Assembly: GCF_019925205.1 (NCBI RefSeq) | Contig: NC_083560.1 | Coordinates: forward strand, 69,391,266-69,455,265 | Source of the DNA: Metopolophium dirhodum | Taxonomy: Eukaryota > Arthropoda > Insecta > Hemiptera > Aphididae | DNA: 64,000 nucleotides | Reading direction: 5' to 3' | In this document: positions 22,098 through 35,824 of the stretch, one piece after another | Numbering within the stretch: the stretch's first letter is position 1 | Layout of the letters: the number at the start of each line of letters is the position of its first letter | Position numbers and translations under genes: made by a program | Notes under the pieces: generated by a model | Told to the model about the DNA's origin: nothing | The model's database searches: none | Seen by the model: the letters and a program-made list of their open reading frames with translations, nothing else

Positions 22098-24225
22098 GAA
22101 ACACTATATTTACTATATACGACCTGACGAATTATGCGGGTATTTCAAACTTTCCTCCGAGACCGCCAATCAATTGCAAAACGATTTGCGAGGTATACAC
22201 AATATACATAATATAGTAATATAGGTAATATTATCATAGTATACAGGACAACTATAAATTATATCGTTATTCTGTTAATCTCTTTCGTACGGACACGATG
22301 TACGTCTGTGTTTTTATAACAAAATGTAATTTCGGTATGAAATTCGATTTGATTTCACGTATATAGATACCTATATTTAATAGGTACGCCTTGTTATTAG
22401 ATATACGCACTATATTATGTACACACGCTAAAGCTGTTGATTGAAAAGGCTGTAGGCTTATCGATTTCACTATACGAAATTACGAGCGCTTCCAAAACGT
22501 AGGAATTCACTTATAGGAGGTGGTGCGTCGTATACTCGTATAGGGGTATAGAAATTTCTATACATTTAGTTACACGAGGCCAGAATGACCTATTGGAGCA
22601 ATACCGTGATAGCTGATAGGTATAATCTCGGGGGACCTCTCTCAAAGCATGCACCGGTCAGCGCAGTCATCTGCACGTGTGCTCCGAGCTGGATAAATGA
22701 TGTGTATATGTGTAGGTTGCAAAGATGACGCAGTAAACATTTATATGCATTCGCGTCGGACGAAAACAATTGACCGGCGATAATATAGTATGTGTGTGTG
22801 TACTCGGTCGGTCCGAAAATAACAGATATCTCGCTCTTTCCCATTTCAATCCGGTTCCGTCATTTGACTATGGTTTCCTGTTATGTGATAATAGCTGTAA
22901 CGACGAAAGTACTCTACTACTCGATTACCCACGACGTTACTATGTATAACGATCGATTTTCTATATCCAACTTATCGTCTTCGGGGTTAGTGCTTTTCAA
23001 ATTCAAACTGAAATTTATCGCGGTAAAAAGAGAAAATCTCTATACACACCTAAAAAACACATAATTGTGCGTTTCACCGATTTCCACACATAAAACCTAT
23101 ATTTCCGACCGATTTCGATGGTCGTACACCAATATAGGACTCGTATACGAAACGTATTCTTCAGAATGGATTTTATTTTACTTATGTATTCCAGAATATT
23201 ATGGTCTATGCGAATAGATTTTTTGGTGTTCCGAAAAACAATCAATACAATATGATTATGTTTAGGATTGACCCGTTTCAGCAAATCGAATTCAAACAAT
23301 TGTAAATAAACAGAGAATACTATATACAAATTATTTAATTGGTTTGTGTGCAGTGCAAGTACAATTCAATTGACACATACAACGTGGGTATACGTTTTTT
23401 TTATCGCAGAAATAACGAAGTCAATAAAACAAAGGATTAACACGTTTACGAAATAAAAAAATATAGAAATGACTTATAGGTATAATTTCAACCCATTTCA
23501 CATTTTTATTGACATTTTCGACTATGTATGATATTTTATTTTCTGCGGAAAATATACTTTTAATAGCAAGGGTTACTTATTCAAATTATAATTATTAAAC
23601 GCATATTATATTGTTAGTGTCAGTCAAACTAATTAGTAGTTGTTGTTCAGCAATCTAAAATTAAACAAATATTCAAACATAATTTATTACAGTGCAAACA
23701 GCTATGATTAAGTATTTATTTTACTTATCCTAATTTTCCTATTATATATTAGTTATTATAGTTATTAATATAACTATAGTTCTGTATTACTTATTATGGT
23801 ATTCGTAAAAGTATCTATATTAGTTATATTTTACGATTCATGAAAGGACATTTATTTTCACGTAGAACGTGTGTACTATACGTAAGTATTCGGGTTGTTG
23901 TTTTAACACAACTAATAGGTATTCTGAACTCATAAAGCCGCCATCAAATCCACAACACACACAAACTTTTTTGATTTGAACGAAGGTTTTTAAAACAAAA
24001 AACTGTACACAATCAACAACCCGTTGGTTGGCCAACATTTAACTATAGGTACCTATAATAATTACAATCAATATAATATGTTTGTTGACAATTAACAAAC
24101 TAATATAATATGTTATGTGAGTATAGTTTAAATATATTTTTTTATATTCTGAACATTGTCAATACTGCAATTCAAAAATGAAATAGGTTATAATATGCGA
24201 ACCACATTGTATTCCCATCTGCGTT
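22098..24225. other. A+T-rich DNA, no gene seen
   Basis: Several 60-100 codon frames overlap on both strands (for example 22590-22844 minus and 22792-23064 plus). They have no recognisable sequence and are consistent with chance. Confidence 0.45.
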
Positions 24226-24255
24226 ATGTCTAGCCGTCTATACACCAACATTAAA

Positions 24256-24435
24256 ATGCCATTATTAGCGATAACACTTATTGCCTTGTTATCAGTAATC
24301 AGTGTCGGCCAGACTAATATGAAATTAAGTAAATATCTGTTATTTGACAATAGGAACCATTTTAAAACTGTCACTGTATACAAAAGTAGTAAGTACCAAC
24401 AGCCTACAATGATATATTATAGTATCGGTCCGTGA
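24256..24435 (+). CDS. Candidate small secreted peptide (unrecognised)
   Basis: The frame encodes 59 residues from the ATG at 24256 (context AAAATGC), or 69 from the in-frame ATG at 24226. From 24256 it begins MPLLAITLIALLSVISVGQ, a good signal-peptide shape: short hydrophobic core, then small residues and a polar exit. The remaining 40 or so residues are basic and polar (for example KLSKYLLFDNRNHFKTVTVY) with no cysteines. Two donor-like sites lie inside, GTAAATATC near 24329 and GTAAGTACC near 24389, so the frame could be the first exon of a split gene rather than a complete gene. I do not recognise the family. In aphids many salivary proteins are short secreted peptides, but that assignment here is inference only, and a chance frame in A+T-rich DNA is quite possible. 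Confidence 0.3.
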   Translation: MPLLAITLIALLSVISVGQTNMKLSKYLLFDNRNHFKTVTVYKSSKYQQPTMIYYSIGP

Positions 24436-27400
24436 TTATGTTAGAATAACTACAAAAATTTATATTGGTAAAAATAAATCCAACAAAACAAAAATTACAT
24501 TATTACTTTAAACATTTTTTTAACCAAGAGCACATTAATTTCTGTGTTTAAAAAGTATTTATTCGCCTGTATATTACTACCTTTATCACTCGCCACGCAA
24601 TGAAAGCGCGCTTAAAGTGAGCTTTGCACCTAACTCCCATTCTTAAATGTTAAATAGATACATAACATAAATATATGAGCAGGTACGTATTTGAAATGGT
24701 GGGAGAACCTACCATCACCAAGCGGCAAGGGAGGATTTTTTTTGGATTTTATTGCTGCAGCAGTTTTTTCCAGTTTCCACAACGTATAACGATCGTTCAT
24801 CGTAATTCGTCAAATAGGAGATATAGTCACTTTTATAATATCATAATTTTATGTAGGTAATCAACTAATCAAGATTTTTTTTCATTTCATTTTTGTTACC
24901 ATATATTTGGTAAAATATTATTAATTTTGTCACAGATAATAAGCTAGTTTTCGTGGAGGTTCCTCGAGCAAATTTATTGTGTACTAAAATGCGGTTTTGG
25001 TGATTTTTTTACTTTAAAACTGTTAATCGAAATGTTTGCTCCTATAATATCACTAAACAGAGTTTTCCACAGTTTAGTGTGCCTAGTACCAATTGTATGA
25101 TTTTCGTTTTAGTGACTAACCACCATATTTTTATATCGATAAAGGCTATAGTAAAAGGATTGTTCTTAGTACTTTCATGAAAATTGGCTTCATATAAAAT
25201 TATTTTATATAATCTGAACTAATATTATAATATAGTTATAACTTACAACCGTTAACAGAACGGCTGCTGCTGTATCGTTTAAAAATCGAAATTATCTACA
25301 TATTTCAATTTATATAAATATAACAACACCAATTAGTTATTTTAAATTTTTATCATTTTAATTTTTTTTTTTACTAGGAAAGCAAATATAACATAATTAT
25401 GTAGCTAATAACTTGTAGTAACATAATGAATCATTTTTATATTATTTTAAAATCTTGTTTTCAATGTTTTGTGGTTTATGGTTTATATATCTAGATTGTT
25501 GTATTCGTTGTTTTTGACTTTGAATTTTGATTGATACAATCTGATCATTTTTTTAAATAATTTTTTTAATCAATAATAACAATTAATAAAAATGATAGCA
25601 TATTAAAAAGACTGGTACAAGAATAAAACTGAGTGATACAGCTTTCAAAAAGTTACTTAAATTAACTTGTTATTTTTAAAGTTTTTTAATCGTACAATTA
25701 TTATTTTAATATTAAAATATAAAATATAATTATGACGAGAAAACCTGAAGATTTGCCACGGATGTATCAAATGACAAATGTTGATGTTTGATGGTTCATA
25801 TTATACAGACAAATGTTGTAAGTGTGGCTAATATGAGCGGCATAAAAGCTTTTACCTGTGGTGTCGATACTCTGAACACGTAGGTATACTGGTTGCAACT
25901 CTTTGCAATGACCGTGTAAAGAACATTTTAATTGCGTAAATGGCTATTCATACAAATATAATATAAGTTTAAGTAAGCATATTTCGATGGAACCCTGCAG
26001 CTATACCGATTACGGTGATACGTATTTTTGGAAATAAAATTAATAATAATTTAAACGGTTTTACATGCGTGTAGATTATACATCAATAATAAATAAAGTT
26101 GACTCTGTATTAGTCAGTATTATAGCTAGTCGATAAGTAAAAACAAGATTATATATTGCCATATAATGGCGTATCTAGTAGATATATTATATAAAAAAAT
26201 ATACAATACTGATTATTGACGATAAAATAATGAGAGGGCAGAGAATATATCTAACATAATATAACTTCAATTCTCTATTATAAAAGTATTATTATAGTCT
26301 ATAACAAATTAATAAAAATACATTCTTTTCTGTATTTGCAAAAAATTTTTTTATCATTTTCATTTTGAAGATAACTTGCTACTTGACTATTAGGTACCTG
26401 AATAAAAGTAAAACATATATCAATTCTGATGCAGCAGATAGAAAAATTAAATTGTGATGACATATCTGAAATACTATAATATGCACTTAAAAGTTTAAAT
26501 CATAATAAACTACACATATGTGTATCGCATAGGGGTGGCTGAGGGAAGGGGGTTCTAACCAGAACCAGGGTTATAGATTAAAAATGTAGTTGTTTTTATT
26601 ATAGTATTATTTATGTAGATTTAATCTATATACAAATTTATATAACAATGAGAATGTTTCTTTGTTTATTTGTCCTCTATAGACTCAAAAACTATATTAA
26701 ACCGTTTTTGTTAAAAGTTATATCAATAGATTCCTTGAGTCTCTGAGGGCGTTTAAAAGCTTATTTTATCAACCCCTCTATAGGTTTCTACATAGAATGG
26801 TTCGCGCATGAATTTAGTTTTGCTTACGAAAATCGAATTTTTTTGTTTATTTAAATGGTTACCTTTGGTTACAAATGTAATCACATTACTATTATAATTA
26901 TAGTAGAAATATGGCTAATACAAATGTTTAGAAATAGGTAAATTAAAAAAAAAAACCATAATATTATAAACACTTATGAACAAAAGTTCCGCACTGATTA
27001 CTTTAATGATTTGCAATCATGATTGGCATTCTCAATAGTTCTGGACATATTTTTTATGTAAACAAATAAAGACGAATGCCAATTTTAAAATATCGAATTT
27101 AGGTCAGCGTTTGAGCATTTGCTGAATCTATCTAAACTTGTTTGTGTTTACATCAAAATAAGAGTTTAAAATATTTAAGAAATGAAAAATCATAAAATTA
27201 ATCATAGTAATTGTATTTGCTGCCTTCCATGATTTTGAACCTCTCCCCTTAATCAATTCATGAGTACACACCTGTGACACGTACAAAATACAACAATTTT
27301 ATATTTCGGGATTGATTGGAATGAGTGTAAAAACATCATAGCAATACTCAGATTAAATATATTTGCTGATCCAAAAAATACGGTTTTAAAAACGTTGGTG

Positions 27401-30400
27401 TGCTAAAAAAAAACGGTTGAAAAAATCGTGTCTTATTTATTACGCGTGATATTATATATTACATTTTATTAATACTAAAGCACCACACGTGCGCAGAAAA
27501 AGAGTCGAGCACGGGACTTTTTAATTTTTGTTAGCTCTGCTTCGACGTGTGAAAATAATAATATAAATACTACCCGTTGGCCGTAATATATCACTCGAAT
27601 ATATTATATATTATAATATCTGCTATAAATATCGCGTCGGTCCTGTCCCCCTCGCCCCTCCCCGCGAATCCGGCGGGTGCGATTTAACGCAATGCGACGC
27701 GAACACACGACGGCCGTGACAAAAATAACCAAAAAACGATATAATATATTATGCCCATGCGTAAATAATAATAATAATTATAGTATTTTAGATAAATAGA
27801 TGGTAGGTATCAACTTAATCTACAGCCGGGAGCGACGAAAATTCGGCACGTGCAAAGGCAAACAGATTTCAATGTTTTCGTCATCGGTCATCGGTCGTCG
27901 GTATAATAATAAATATACAATATTACGATGTGAACAAATCGGAATAATTCACGGTTTCGCGCTACAAGTCTCCGTGAAGATGTGCAGCGTGATTTATTTA
28001 CCGATAGGCTTATATTTAGGACTGCGGACGGGAGTCGGACGTTTGAGGGTGTTTAGATAAAATCGTAGGGCACGTGATTGCAATTTCAATGACCAATTTC
28101 ATCGAGGGCACCATGTCAGTTGGGTAGTTGTTTTGTACAGGTAGTAAAGTTCCACAGACCAAATGAGAGCGATTATTGAATGTTCGATGATCAGTTAATA
28201 TTTATAGAGCCTTTGATTTCCAGTGCCTACACTTATCATTTATAATATTACTAATTAACTATATTGTATACATTGTTTAGTACAGGTACGTTTATAGTTT
28301 AAACATTTAAATTATCGTTACTGCTTCTTTTGCTCATAAGCACGTACTTATATTGAGTTAAAAATGAAAGAGAAAAAATAATATTTAGTATAACCGGAAA
28401 GTGTTCAATTGATGATGGAATACAATAGTATCATCGTATCGATTAATTAGAACTCTTAAATAAATAGTATCTTTTATTATCAATAGTTCTGTTGAAAAAT
28501 AAAAAATAAAATATAGTTTATAATCACATAAACGAGGGAAGACAATTATTGACTTGTTACTTTTTCCTTTACAAAACGACTATCATCATAGACGAATCAG
28601 TATAAACCCACGCTCAAAATATAGACACTACAGCACGACAAAGGCGGGCCAAGGATCATAAATCATAATGTAAGAAAGTCCTGGGATATACGTATTAAAA
28701 AGAGTTGTAAATACTGTTTATACTTGTAAGTTGTATATACTTATATCTTTGGATACTATATACGTAATTTACTACAAATTGTTCGATGTTTAAAATTAGT
28801 GATTGGCTGACTTGTTATAGGTAGGGGAAACTGGGTACAGTTGTAACAGTTTCCATAAAATTATTATTTCTACCAAAATTCAAAATTGTTTGGTTCGTTT
28901 AAACTTTCAATTAGTAAAGTAAGTTGTTATATATAAAAATATATTTAAAAACATTTTTCACATGTTGAATAAATATAAATATAGAAAAAAAAACTAAAAG
29001 AACAATAAATATCCATATTGTATTACAAAGCACAAAGCCACAAAAGTAAAAAGAAACGTCACTTACATAATCACATCTCACTGGTCAACCGTTACACATT
29101 AATTAATAGTTGGTAGGTACTAAAATATTTCAGGCCTACCCATTGGGCACGCCACTTCTATACAAGTCAAGCCCAAATGGCCTATGGTAATTTTAGGGTA
29201 AAAGAGGTATACCCGCTCTCTGCAAACAGGCTACGCCCCCGCCGACTACGCTGCACGATTGCACCGTAATAATTATATTAAAATAATAAAATATAGGCAC
29301 GCATAACATTTAGAGAGAAACAAAATGTGTTTCCGTTGATCACCACCGTCGAAATTAAATGTCACATAATACAAATATAAAAAGCCTCGTTCCGTAAATA
29401 GGTAGGTAGATGTACTCGCCAAAAACCGCGATCAGAATCGTCCGCTGGTAATGCTTTATTTTATTCGTGCCTATGTTATGGATTTTTCTCCGTATGATGC
29501 ATACAAAAGACATCATTGCATTGCGTGTGTATAGCAAACGCCAAAATCGTACAAAAATATCCGCGTGACGTGTGTCGACACGTTTTATGCAGCGAACGCG
29601 AAAGGCCCATTTAGGTATATAATATATATATATAGGATTATAATATTATACATTTTATTATTATTATTATAATATATCCGGTGACGCACTATGGTGGGAT
29701 TCTATGCGCGGGCCACAGGCGTTTAATCTCTATCTATACATTATAATATTATAATATTACTAATGAGTCTCTGCGCGCAATGGTACGGATTTAGGTGTAC
29801 ATCCGCGACGCCATTACAATATTATTGTGTATAAATTGTATAATGTAATACAGGCCCTGAAATCTGTCTACGCATCCGTCGGAGGAGTAAGGTAGAACGT
29901 CACCGTATGTATAATAGTATAATATAAGGTGCGTGCTCAGCGGTGGTCGCTGCAAAAGCAACATAAAAAAAAAATGTAGAAAAAGAATACGGTCTTTTGA
30001 GCCGTCGGGACGATTTTTCTTGCGTTCAGACCGTATAAGAATGATGAAATCGTATAGGTACCCCCCGAGTAACGCGAAAAGAACAATATTGTTGTATTAT
30101 TACCTATATATTATATTATATTATTGTTATCGTTTATATAACCACGGAGTGAAAACTACAATGCTCAGCAGTGGCGTGGTGAATTCTGTGTTTTGAGGCC
30201 TGCGCTTCAACCAAAATCGTGGGAAGGGGAGTCCGGGGTGGTCGGATGCGTAATACTGTACATCAGTGAGTTTGAGCTAATAAACTATGAAAATTGATAA
30301 AAATGTACTACATTTAACTTCCGTACAATCTTTAAAAGTGTATAATATGTTATAATATAGTTAATAGTTATACTACTACTACACGACTAGCCCATAGCCC

Positions 30401-31969
30401 ATGATATAGGTATTATAAGTGTATAGCTAACAAACAGTGAGTTAAATTATGCTTCTAGCCTCTTTTCTTCTATAGGTAACGCCTAAGTACCTGCACATTA
30501 AAATAATAAATAACAAAAACATACGCTCTGTATTTAGTGTGTACTATATAGCATTATAGCCTATTTAGTCCACATCCGGCGCGTCATTCTATGCAGCTTA
30601 ACTCCTAGTAAATATTTTTATATAATTTAATCAAGGTGCAGATTCAACTCAAAATATTTATTAAACAACGAAATGTTGCCCTAACCCCGAGTAATTATTT
30701 TTAATTATTATTGGGCTCTTTGTATAATGTTTACGGATTGCAGGCCTTTTATCATTAAATTCGTCAATGCGTCTACCAGCTCGTACCTATATACGTACAG
30801 TCTATTTAGAACTCGTTTTCGTCACTAGGATGTAATATAATAATATATGATATAGGTTAAGATTAGTATTTAGGTATAGAAAATAGAAATCGAACAGAGC
30901 AAAAATTGCGCATAACGCATATACACGTTTGGTGGTACATAAGTCTATATTATATTATAGTGGACACATGGATTATTGACGACATTCGCGCGTTGTACGT
31001 CATATTATATATTATTATTAGTTGTGACGCACAGGTACGCTAAAGGGTATAATATACAAATCCGCACAGTTTCCACGACCCTACAGGCGATGGTATGCTT
31101 TTACGCCTATTATTATAGGTACTGCTGTGCATACCAGGTTTGATGATATAGTATAGTTTGTTGCTCGTCATTTACCACATCAGTACAATATATGTATATA
31201 TATAGTAGACATCTCGTAAGTAAACGAGGAAATCGGAACGCTCGTCAAAATTTCCGACCGCGCGAGGTGTATCGCCTATAATAATAATAATATATTGTCT
31301 GTAACGGGTGTTCGCGATGTATACGGCGCCGTTAATCGTGCCGCGGTGTCGTGGCGCCTACGGGGATTACCGACAATGCCGCGCGCGTGGAGTTAAACAT
31401 AATATTCAACTTTGAACGCGCGAGGTCACCGGATTCCGTCGATATTATTTCCCCTATGGCCAAACGAAATCGTAGCCCGCGATCCATACACCGACATGCC
31501 GTACCTATATATTATATAATATTATTATCCAAACACTGCATCGGTTTGTATGCACCCAGTAGTGGCATATACACACCGCGAGGAGGATATTTTCGGGGTT
31601 CAAAACTTCAACAGTCCTACCTTTTCCCCCAGCAGCTTCGGATTTTGATCACTACTTATAAACACTTACTTGAAAATGTTTGTATAAGCCTTAAGGTATA
31701 TTATATATCGTATTATAATATAGGTATATATTTAGAACACAACCACCTCCAACCACCGTATAGGAAATTTATATGTAACACATCACTATATAGGTATAAT
31801 ATCTATTGGCTATTGTGGAATAACACAATATATTATAATGTATGCTATAACTACATACATAATATTATATCATATTATATGCACCACGCCATGCTGAGTG
31901 TATAAATATAATAATACGCTGTACATCGTGATGATGATTTGATTTTTTCAGTATACATATATTATAATA
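24436..31969. other. Long A+T-rich stretch, no gene supported
   Basis: No coherent gene is seen over about 7.5 kb. Small CpG-rich patches lie at 27480-27720 and 31220-31500 and could be regulatory. The plus frame at 31351-31905 is open through the second patch, but its product changes from CpG-derived to TA-repeat-derived sequence and has no domain. Isolated transposon-end-like sequences are noted separately. Confidence 0.45.
30169..30250. mobile_element. hAT terminus-like sequence, partner end not found
   Basis: CAGTGGCGTGGTGAATTC at 30169 resembles the CAGTGGCG-type hAT ends that occur elsewhere in this window (47972, 48480, 56151). It is followed by G-rich sequence. I found no matching inverted end nearby. 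Confidence 0.3.
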
Positions 31970-32146
31970 CGGTAAAACCTCCTTATAACGGACACCCTAT
32001 AAGGAGGAAAACTCCCTAGAACGGAAAATAACAACGTTCCCCAATAAGTTATGTACCGTATATTTTAGTCTCCCTATAACGGAAAACTCTTTATAACGAA
32101 AAAATTTGTTGGTCTCAAACGATTCCGTTATAGAGGGGTTTTGCTG
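31970..32146. mobile_element. pogo/Tigger-like MITE (Tc1/mariner superfamily)
   Basis: The left end CGGTAAAACCTCCTTATAAC and the inverted right end CAGCAAAACCCCTCTATAAC match at most positions and are flanked by TA on both sides (31968-31969 and 32147-32148). The ends resemble pogo/Tigger termini. The word TATAACGG recurs inside (about 31983, 32074 and inverted at 32126). The element is 177 bp with no coding capacity. Confidence 0.88.
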
Positions 32147-32395
32147 TATAAGCTTGTTATGATTAAAATTTAAAACGATTAAAATATAATTACGTGTTTA
32201 AAACTTTGTTTTTTGGTTAATGGTTAATTAGTATGAAATATTTTGTAATATGAATTCCAATTATTTCCAATCTTTTTTTCAGTAATTCGCCATTTCTTCG
32301 AATACCGATCAAATTTAATAACTATAAAGATAATTTCTTATTATTTTCTTTATACATTATTTAATTAAATCTATATACACTAATGTATTGTAATG

Positions 32396-32643
32396 TTGGT
32401 CTTGTTTTGGTCTTGATCTTGAAACCTTATCTTGGTCTTGGTCTTGCTAGTACCAGTACCATCTAATATCTTGGTCTTGGTCTTGGTCTTGCTAGTACCA
32501 GTACCATCTAATATCTTGGTCTTGGTCTTGGTAGTACCAGTACCATATTGGTCTTGGTCTTGCTAGTACCAGTACCATATTGGTCTTGGTCTTGCTAGTA
32601 CCAGTACCATCTTGGTCTTGGTTTTAATACAAAACCAAGATCA
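32396..32643. repeat. CTTGGTCTTGG minisatellite, about five units
   Basis: Five copies of a unit pair CTTGGTCTTGGTCTT with GCTAGTACCAGTACCAT, 31-39 bp long; the first two end in CTAATAT. The third copy has GGTAGTACC. The array opens with TTGGTCTTGATCTTG and closes with the inverse word CAAAACCAAGATCAA, so the flanks form a weak inverted repeat. In-frame stops in the first copies argue against coding. Confidence 0.9.
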
Positions 32644-34056
32644 ATTTTAATCATCACTAGGTACATGTACGGAACTTTATCTGTGTTCTAAATTGATTTA
32701 TTATACAATGTTTTGAATTTTAAGAGAGTTATGAGCATTTTTAAATAATATTATATTATTATTGTATTTTTTCTTTTTTGATCCAGAACGAATTCGACTT
32801 TGATAACTAGGCCTTTAGTATTATATTTACACACATACATGTTTATATAAAATATATATTATATTATTGGTGATTATCTTCGTCTCATAGATTTCATATT
32901 ATATTTCGGTCAATAGTGCGATTTATACAATAATTTCTTAATAATTTAAGTAATACATAAGATATTACCATGATATGCCTTAGTTAAAAGAAATTAAACC
33001 AATATAAAAAATGCATAATATATACACTTATAATATATATTGTTTACAATTTGCTTGCAAAATAGTGATTATACTTTATATCTCATGGTGAAAAAATTAA
33101 TGAACATACTAACCTTGTATAGACGTATAGTGAACATAACATATTTTCGTGGTATTATGGTTGAAAAATACTATGTTTTTTAATTATAATATTACCAATG
33201 TTATAATATACCGACGAGTGCTGAAACATTTAATGTAATATAATTATATTATGTATTTATGCATATTATGTACTGCAGTCAACAGATTTCGCGGAAGCTG
33301 GAACTATGTAGGTACGTAGGAAGGTATTGCGTGTGTCTATGACTGCTGGTCCATTTCAAAAAACACTACTTAATGGTATATATATACTGGGCGTCTAGGT
33401 GATTCATCAATCATTGTTCACCCCCATATTTCCTATAATAATGAATTTATTCAAATTCTGATTTTTGGATTTTTGGAATTTTTAAATATATTTAAAGACC
33501 TATCCTTTTGTTTTTGTGTCTTAAAAATAGAACGAATAACAATTAACGAAAATAAAAGAGCAGGCAGGCAATGGCGGACGAGATTTTATATCAGTCATGA
33601 GTCATGAGTCAGACACTCAGACTGATCGTACGCTATTGCATTTGTCGCTCGAATTTTTATATCATGTATTGTAATTTGCAAATATTAACTGAATTATTTT
33701 AGTTGATATATTTTAAGCGATATTTACGTTGTGATATTGATTTCATCAAACTAATATAATATATTAATATATAATTTGTACATCAGCTGCTACGTAATTC
33801 ATTTCAAATTGTTCGAAAATAGTATAAATGTGACCTATGAGGCTGTCTGATCAGTTGTAGGCGGCGTACGTTGGTAGATATTGACATATATTGTGACGGT
33901 TATATACGGGGTCATAATATTGTTAATTGACACACTGTATCCACGAGTTCATTTTAAGTCAAATCGAAAAAAAAACGAAACCAACTACACACTCAGTAAC
34001 GGTTATACAATCCGCCGCATATACATATCACGTCGTAGGTAATATTACCGTATAGA

Positions 34057-34060
<4 letters not shown>
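32644..34060. other. A+T-rich DNA, no gene seen
   Basis: No frame or element is recognised. A tandem SATGAGTC-like word (TCATGAGTCATGAGTC) lies near 33596. Confidence 0.45.

Positions 34061-34091
<31 letters not shown>
34061..34091. repeat. (TG)n microsatellite, about 15 units
   Basis: A perfect TG dinucleotide tract. Confidence 0.95.
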
Positions 34092-34094
<3 letters not shown>

Positions 34095-34695
34095 CCGAAT
34101 CTAAAAATATAAAAACATTAACAAATCCGCAAAAATATGATTAAAAAAAACGCTGCAGTGCGCGTTGACAACGCATAAAACCATAGCGTATCGTGCCGTA
34201 TATTATCATATTAATATCGTATGACATCAAAATATATCCGGCCGGTAAGACTCGGACGTTTCGTTACGTGTCGTCCACCCTGCAGAACACGGTGGCTCGT
34301 ATCGCCAAAGTATGAACCGTAAAATATGTTTATGTATATTATTATACATAGCGTAATATTTAATATAGCGAACGCATTCGCCGGTCTGTGTGTGCGTATA
34401 GTGCGTGTATGGTGATTTTTTTCCCTGCGAAAAAATATAATAAGGCTATTGGAATCGATAATGCAATATTTGGGTAAATCAAAAAAAACTGCAATAGGTA
34501 CTTGGCTGCATGCCTGAAGAAACGCGCCGCGCAACTGCTATACCTATATAGTTTGCCGGTTGAAAAGAGTTTTGTAAATTTGTTCAGTTTGATAATATCA
34601 TAATAAAATCAATCGCAGTGTCTTATCGAACCATTAACGATTTAAAAAAAAAAAAAATTAATAAAAATAACATACCTAATAATATTATATTTTAT

Positions 34696-34790
34696 CAGAG
34701 ATTCCCAAACTGGCAAACTATACATATATGGTAGCGACCCAAAAGTGAGTCACAATTATAAGTTTGTGGGGTCGTGGAAAGTTTTGAAAT
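34696..34790. mobile_element. hAT remnant: CAGAGATTCCCAAACT end
   Basis: CAGAGATTCCCAAACTGGC at 34696 matches the common hAT terminus pattern CAGNGGTTCCCAAACT. It is followed by paired GACCC/GGGTC-type words (GCGACCC and GGGGTCGTGG). No opposite end or duplication was found, so it is a truncated or degraded copy. Confidence 0.5.
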
Positions 34791-35374
34791 ATAAATTTAT
34801 TTTTTATAATGTAATAACATAATATTTAATATAATATTACTATAAAATATAATACATATAAAAAAGAAAATATATATTGTAGGTATAAAATGTTTAGTAA
34901 ATGATACACGTTTTTCCGTATAACTTTATGGCACATTTATTACTTTGGTATAAATGCACTTTAGTAAGATCCCATATCCGATTATTGAATTTATTATTTT
35001 TTCATTATCCGCGATGATTACGAGAGTTACTATAGTAACGGAGTGACGTATCACCACATAACCATCAAAGCGAATAGCGATCATCAATGAAATAACAAAA
35101 ATACAGTAATTAATATTTTGCGAATCGCCCAAAATTCAACATTTTTGAAAATGGCTAGTACCGTAAAAAGTTTGGAAACCTTTGTACCTACTATATTTTT
35201 ATACGATGACATTCCTCGAGGGGAAGCAATTAGAAAACACATAATATAGTTTAAATCCTCATCGAAACGCATGATATAAATAATAAAAATTAAGTTGCAA
35301 CTTGTAGGTATATAGGTAATACAATTATTAAAAATGTAGTGGAACCTGGCTTAAGCAAACCCTTTACCCAAGGG
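34791..35374. other. A+T-rich DNA, no gene seen
   Basis: Two overlapping minus frames (34926-35132 and 35084-35272) have no recognisable product. Confidence 0.4.
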
Positions 35375-35824
35375 GACGCTACCCATGCATTTGTTGTCTC
35401 TGTGACTCCGTCTTACATATTATATGTACGTTACGAAGCAAATTTTCGTCCACTAGTTTCAATAGTGTGCTGTTAGTGAAGTTTTGCTATTAGAGTGACT
35501 ATGACCAACACTATCAAACTATTAGGTAAGAACATTATGTTTGCTGGAACGTCGCCGTCGGTGATTTTTTGTTTTTTTTTCATTTTCAAGCGAGATAGAC
35601 CACCTATGTGAAATATCAAAAATCAAAAATGCTCATTTCTCGATTAAAAATTAGAATATCGAATAAAAGCCGACGCTTAAGTACAGATAATATACTTATC
35701 TAAAAATTTGATATTAGGTAAATTCGTTCTAATATGAAAAACAGCAACCTATTGAAAGTGGTGAACGAACATTTGACATGTCGTACGTGCGTAAGACGGA
35801 GACAACAAATGCATGGGTAGCATC
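35375..35824. mobile_element. Non-autonomous TIR element of about 450 bp
   Basis: The left end GACGCTACCCATGCATTTGT and the inverted right end GATGCTACCCATGCATTTGT match at 19 of 20 positions. Similarity continues into TGTCTC and CCGTCTTAC; the left copy has about 8 extra bases (TGTGACTC) between these words. Target duplication is not evident. No transposase remnant is seen inside. The superfamily is unassigned. Confidence 0.82.

Noticed and set aside
31351..31905. 184-codon plus-strand frame
   Set aside because: It starts without an ATG in a CpG patch and continues into TA-rich, Y/I/N-rich sequence. Composition changes midway and no domain is visible.
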